Part shown: one piece after another, positions 18,701 through 21,166 of the stretch
How positions within the stretch are numbered: the stretch's first letter is position 1
How the letters are laid out: the number at the start of each line of letters is the position of its first letter
Assembly (NCBI GenBank): GCA_015680685.1
Contig: MNCI01008335.1
Span: 5,423 to 26,588, forward strand
DNA: 21,166 nucleotides
Direction of reading: 5' to 3'
Source of the DNA: Gnetum montanum
Lineage: Eukaryota; Streptophyta; Gnetopsida; Gnetales; Gnetaceae
Notes under the pieces: generated by a model
Seen by the model: the letters and a program-made list of their open reading frames with translations, nothing else
The model's database searches: none
Told to the model about the DNA's origin: nothing
Translations under genes and position numbers: made by a program

Positions 18701-19256
18701 ATTGGTAGAATTAACAAAAAAGGATGTACCCTTTGAATGGACCAGAGAATGTGATCTAGCTTTCTAAACCTTGAAACAGAAGCTCGTAGAAACACCAATT
18801 CTACAAGCTCCTAACTAGTCCAGACCATTCCACATAATGACTGATGCGTCCAAATTTTCCTTAGGAGCCATAATTACATAGTTAGATGATCAAAAACACC
18901 CCTATTACATTCACTATGCAAGTTGAAGTATTGCTAATGCACAACTCATCTACACCACAATAGAAAAATAATTAATGGTTGTGGTGTTTGCACTAGAAAA
19001 CTTTAGGCACTATGTATTGGACTATAAGATATTTGTACACATGGATCATAGTGTAATATGGTTCCTAATGAATAAACTAATGGTGAGCCCTCACATCATA
19101 TGATGGCTCATGATCTTATAAGAGTTTGATCTTGCGATGATAGATTGTAAAGGCACCAAGAATGTTATCGCTAATCATTTATCTCAATTATGCTGGGATA
19201 ACAAAGAGGACGAATATCCAATTTTTGACCATTTACCTAATGAACTCCTTTCGTAG
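18700..19256 (+). pseudogene. RNase H domain of element C
   Basis: Same frame as RT. FEWTRECDLAF leads to RPFHIMTDASKFSLGAII with the first catalytic Asp at 18843. Then come YYIHYAS, AQLIYTTIEK-stop-L and VVFALENFRHYVL, FVHMDHSVIWFLMN with a further Asp, and DCKGTKNVIANHLSQL. The tail, DEYPIFDHLPNELLS, matches the INDSFPDE.L spacer that precedes the integrase in Athila elements. The stop at 19254-19256 comes just before D begins at 19288, so no integrase sequence is present. The 31 bases between are probably the last preserved part of C. Confidence 0.85.
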
Positions 19257-19664
19257 GTGTGATAAACAATCAGTTACCCACTACTACTGATGAGTGACGA
19301 GGTACCCCTACACTCAACCATACGAATACGAGCATGTACACGTGATTCGGTCGAACTCTGCGGACTAAATGCCTTAACGCCACAAGGAACGCTTGGGGTT
19401 AATCGTTCGTTGTCTTCCCAGGCTTGCTTGTATGTGTCACGGTGTATGGTTAAGAAAGTCTGAGGTATATGATTTTTTTGGTATTTTTCAATTTATCTCC
19501 TAAGCTATGAGGGAAAGGGTTGAGAAACTAACTAACTCTAACTAATGTCCTAAGTCTAAATTAACTAGCATCAGCATCCGTTCCCACTTACCGTACACAC
19601 CCTGAACCATGCAACTATGGCTACCAAACGCTAATCGTTACTGGGATCACCATACATAACGCAC

Positions 19665-19990
19665 ATGCTTGAAGTGGTTGTACTGAGGCACCTATTTAGC
19701 CTAAGTGTGATAAGTAGCCGATTCCTTGGCTAGCCGTACACACCCATGGATGCTCGTAGCCAAGTCGTACTTATCACACGTTCTAGCCTAGCGATGAGTA
19801 GCCAATTCCTTGAATAGCCGTACACATTGGACTACTACTGGGATTACCAAGCGTAGATCCTGGAATACGCTACTGGGTTACCAAGCAGTGACAATGCTCG
19901 TAATCAAGTCGTACTCACGTGTTGTGACGAGCAGCTGATTCCTTGATTAGCCGTACACATCCGTAGATGCTCGTAATCAAGTCGTACTCG
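19665..19990 (-). repeat. Multiplied repeat block in LTR D
   Basis: Read on the plus strand, ATGCTCGTAATCAAGTCGTAC or a close variant occurs at 19750-19770, 19894-19914 and 19967-19987, with a diverged fourth copy at 19665-19683. A second word, ATTCCTTGGCTAGCCGTACA with variants, occurs near 19721, 19805 and 19939. Together they make a compound unit present about three times. LTR C has a single equivalent (GTACGACCACTTCGAGCAT near 13845), so the multiplication arose within the family. No coding potential. Confidence 0.75.
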
Positions 19991-20062
19991 TGCGCACTAG
20001 GAAAGCAATAAATAACAATAAATAAAACCATGTACTACAAGGTCTATCCAATAAAGTTCATC

Positions 20063-20068
20063 TTTATT
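20063..20068 (-). terminator. Polyadenylation signal candidate in LTR D
   Basis: AATAAA on the minus strand within GGAAATAAAGATGAACTTT, collinear with the block at 13694-13712 in LTR C. In a 3' LTR this is the copy that would be used to end the element transcript. Confidence 0.55.
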
Positions 20069-20234
20069 TCCGTACACAACGTGTGTTCAGGTTACAAAGT
20101 TGCTCGAATAAAGAGTCGTTCACTCTAGGACTTCTACTACAGGCACATGGGAAATTAATCTAGCTCTGGGGTGTTCAAACTGCCAGAGCTTCACTACTTC
20201 TAGCCAGGATTGGGAAATGAAGGGAGTGCCACCT

Positions 20235-20245
20235 CTTATTTATAG
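20235..20245 (-). promoter_or_regulatory. TATA box of LTR D
   Basis: On the minus strand CTATAAATAAG, identical to the box in LTR C. It points transcription leftward, consistent with the LTR orientation. As this is a 3' LTR, RNA starting here would run into C on the antisense strand of its RNase H and RT. Confidence 0.8.
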
Positions 20246-20260
20246 ATATGGTGGTGGACC

Positions 20261-20284
20261 GCGATATCGCTTACGCGATATCGC
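20261..20284 (-). promoter_or_regulatory. Two GCGATATCGC palindromes, 14 bp apart, in LTR D
   Basis: The perfect 10-bp palindrome GCGATATCGC occupies 20261-20270 and again 20275-20284, a 14-bp step. The copy nearer the promoter ends exactly 15 bp before the TATA box, as the corresponding CCAATATTGG does in LTR C. Two copies here against about six in C means the array has varied in number while spacing was kept. Confidence 0.75.
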
Positions 20285-20309
20285 AGCTTGTGCAATCTGC
20301 GTCTCATCA

Positions 20310-20322
20310 TACCCCCATGACT
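20310..20322 (-). promoter_or_regulatory. Polypurine tract of element D
   Basis: On the minus strand AGTCATGGGGGTA abuts the LTR start TGATGAG. A G-rich run right before the 3' LTR is where plus-strand DNA synthesis is primed. The same 13 bases occur again at 20867-20879, away from any LTR. Confidence 0.65.
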
Positions 20323-21166
20323 GAATGAAAACTCGTCCTCGAGTTCCTTACAATGATATCAGGTAGGTATGGAATTATTGAGGGGAAATGGAACTAATGG
20401 AATGACATGTGAAGGGTTCCTTATTATAAGACTTGACACAACTAGTGTTCATGACAACGAGGGTGAACACCTTATTACAATGACATCAGGCCACATTTGG
20501 CAGCTGAGAGAAAAGAGGAGAGAGAATAGAAGAGAAGAAGAGAGAAGAGTCTTGTTGCTGCCAACGCCTAGATTGTGCCTTCCGTTGTCCATCCGTAAGT
20601 GCATTATCCATTCTACTCCTTGCATAGTTGCTTCAACACTGCCCATTCCAAGTGTTTGCTCCAGGTCCAATCCATTGTTGTATGATTGCCATCTGCACAC
20701 ACAACACAATCATATATTAGCTTCGGTTTAGGTTCATTGGCTAGGTTGTGGTATGGCTGATATGGATCGGGAAAAATGTAGATGATGACTACCGAAGGTG
20801 TAGGGGTTAAGGAGAAAAATGAAAAAATTCGGGGCTTAGGAGAAAAATCGAAAAAAGCAGGCCCCGTACCCCCATGACTAATCGCGAACCTCCGATAGCG
20901 TTAGAATGGAGAAAGAAAAGGAGTAAGAAAGATAGGTAAAAAGGGAGAACGATGGCATCAGTGAAATGGATGTCAAGATGGAAATGAACAAAAATAAAAT
21001 TAATTGCAAAATGTTAAGACAAAGAAGTTAACTAATGTTCCAAATAGAAATGTTAGTGGGTCCTCCCCAAAGCAGGCTCATGCCCTTAATGCCCTAACAA
21101 TCCCACATGCAAAGAGTCTGTAGGCTTTGGGAATGTCCTTTGGAACAAGAGTTAAAGTCTTGACCG
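20323..21166 (-). other. 3' untranslated internal region of element D
   Basis: No RT, integrase or env-like motif can be read on either strand. Noted items on the minus strand: a long pyrimidine tract (20505-20548) ending in TTTTCTCTCAG; a 28-bp tandem duplication (20803-20858); a second copy of the polypurine sequence (20867-20879); and an 86-codon open frame (20449-20709) overlapped by a 120-codon frame on the other strand. Neither ORF shows a protein family, and both are probably chance frames in a long 3' untranslated region, as Athila-type elements often have. Confidence 0.5.
20803..20858. repeat. 28-bp tandem duplication in element D
   Basis: GGGGTTAAGGAGAAAAATGA and the following eight bases (20803-20830) are repeated with few changes as GGGGCTTAGGAGAAAAATCG and eight bases (20831-20858). 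The purine-rich composition favours slippage. Confidence 0.7.

Larger units (their letters stand above)
13401..19287 (+). mobile_element. Athila-type Ty3/gypsy element C, truncated
   Basis: It contains a 5' LTR (13401-14256), a primer site, gag, protease, reverse transcriptase and RNase H in order. Diagnostic Athila-lineage features are the DLG protease motif within a DLGAS-like context, the RT catalytic motif FMDD followed by FSTYG, and a primer site resembling the end of tRNA-Asp. The integrase, any env-like ORF and the 3' LTR are missing to the right, because element D begins at 19288 in the opposite orientation. C itself lies inside B; its left target-site copy would be the five bases 13396-13400 (ATGAG). 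Confidence 0.85.
19288..20309 (-). repeat. 3' LTR of element D (1022 bp)
   Basis: On the minus strand it begins TGATGAGACGCAG and ends CGTCACTCATCA, the same 7-bp inverted termini as LTR C. Promoter motifs, the polyadenylation block and the end (GTAGGGGTACCTCGTCACTCATCA-like) are collinear with C. It is 166 bp longer than C, largely because of a multiplied block (19665-19990). CpG is frequent, about a dozen in 19310-19420 alone, where the C copy mostly has TG or CA instead. Confidence 0.9.
19288..21166 (-). mobile_element. Athila-type element D, 3' part, inverted relative to C
   Basis: A minus-strand element whose 3' LTR occupies 19288-20309 and whose internal region continues to the right, out of the window. 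Orientation follows from two facts: the LTR aligns with C's LTR only as its reverse complement, and the base pairs right of it read, on the minus strand, AGTCATGGGGGTA directly before TGATGAG, as a polypurine tract does. The abundance of CpG and preserved motifs show it is much younger than A, B and C. The insertion point is inside C. The other target-site copy would lie beyond the window, so 19283-19287 (ACTAC) is the one to look for. Confidence 0.8.

Noticed and set aside
13401-19287. An endogenous pararetrovirus or other plant virus
   Set aside because: Gag with a CCHC knuckle, Athila-type DLG protease, FMDD RT, LTRs and a tRNA-Asp-type primer site identify an LTR retrotransposon; no movement protein or caulimovirid coat motif is seen.
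19283-20314. D LTR as a solo LTR with a 5-bp target duplication
   Set aside because: The flanks ACTAC and TACCC do not match, and the right flank reads as a polypurine tract, so internal sequence of the element lies to the right.
20369-20731. 120-codon plus-strand ORF and 86-codon minus-strand ORF
   Set aside because: They overlap almost fully on opposite strands across a GA/CT tract. Neither resembles an env-like or other known protein, so both are likely chance.

Overview
The window looks like plant nuclear DNA from repeat-rich heterochromatin. Every protein similarity I can read is to the two large plant Ty3/gypsy LTR-retrotransposon lineages: Tat/Ogre-type (with a second RNase H between the RT-associated RNase H and the integrase) and Athila-type. 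There is no intact host gene and no bacterial-style gene organisation. The great age of most copies (dozens of in-frame stops, CpG nearly absent, nested insertions) fits a large-genome plant. A gymnosperm is my best guess, but that is inference.

Layout. 1-700: a CpG-retaining stretch with one unrecognised 90-codon minus-strand ORF, possibly the only non-transposon sequence here. 963-1160: a 29-bp tandem repeat. 1161-2870: AT-rich, no gene. 2870-5900: a very diverged tandem array of about 17 units of about 185 bp, each centred on an inverted repeat of the CCATGCTAAGG / CCTAGCATGG type. 6262-6350: a second 29-bp repeat locus. 6622-10040: Tat-type pol pseudogene A (RT, RNase H, second RNase H, integrase). 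10075-10170: a third 29-bp repeat locus. 10280-about 11690: polypurine tract and an LTR with an 11-bp phased repeat upstream of its TATA box. 11838-13400: a second Tat-type pol remnant, B, cut off by the next insertion. 13401-19287: Athila-type element C (5' LTR, tRNA-Asp-like primer site, gag, protease, RT, RNase H), which stops before its integrase. 19288-21166: element D, in the opposite orientation, with its 3' LTR first and its internal region running off the right edge. D's LTR is the same family as C's but much younger by CpG content.

History read from the order: the A/B Tat-type block is oldest, C inserted into B, and D inserted into C. No element here can be autonomous. The features most worth a second look are regulatory or structural rather than coding: the dyad-bearing 185-bp array and its motif link to the Tat-type LTR, the 11-bp phased repeat, the GATATC repeat with 14-bp spacing and a fixed 15-bp gap to the TATA box in the Athila-type LTRs, and the multiplied repeat block in D's LTR.
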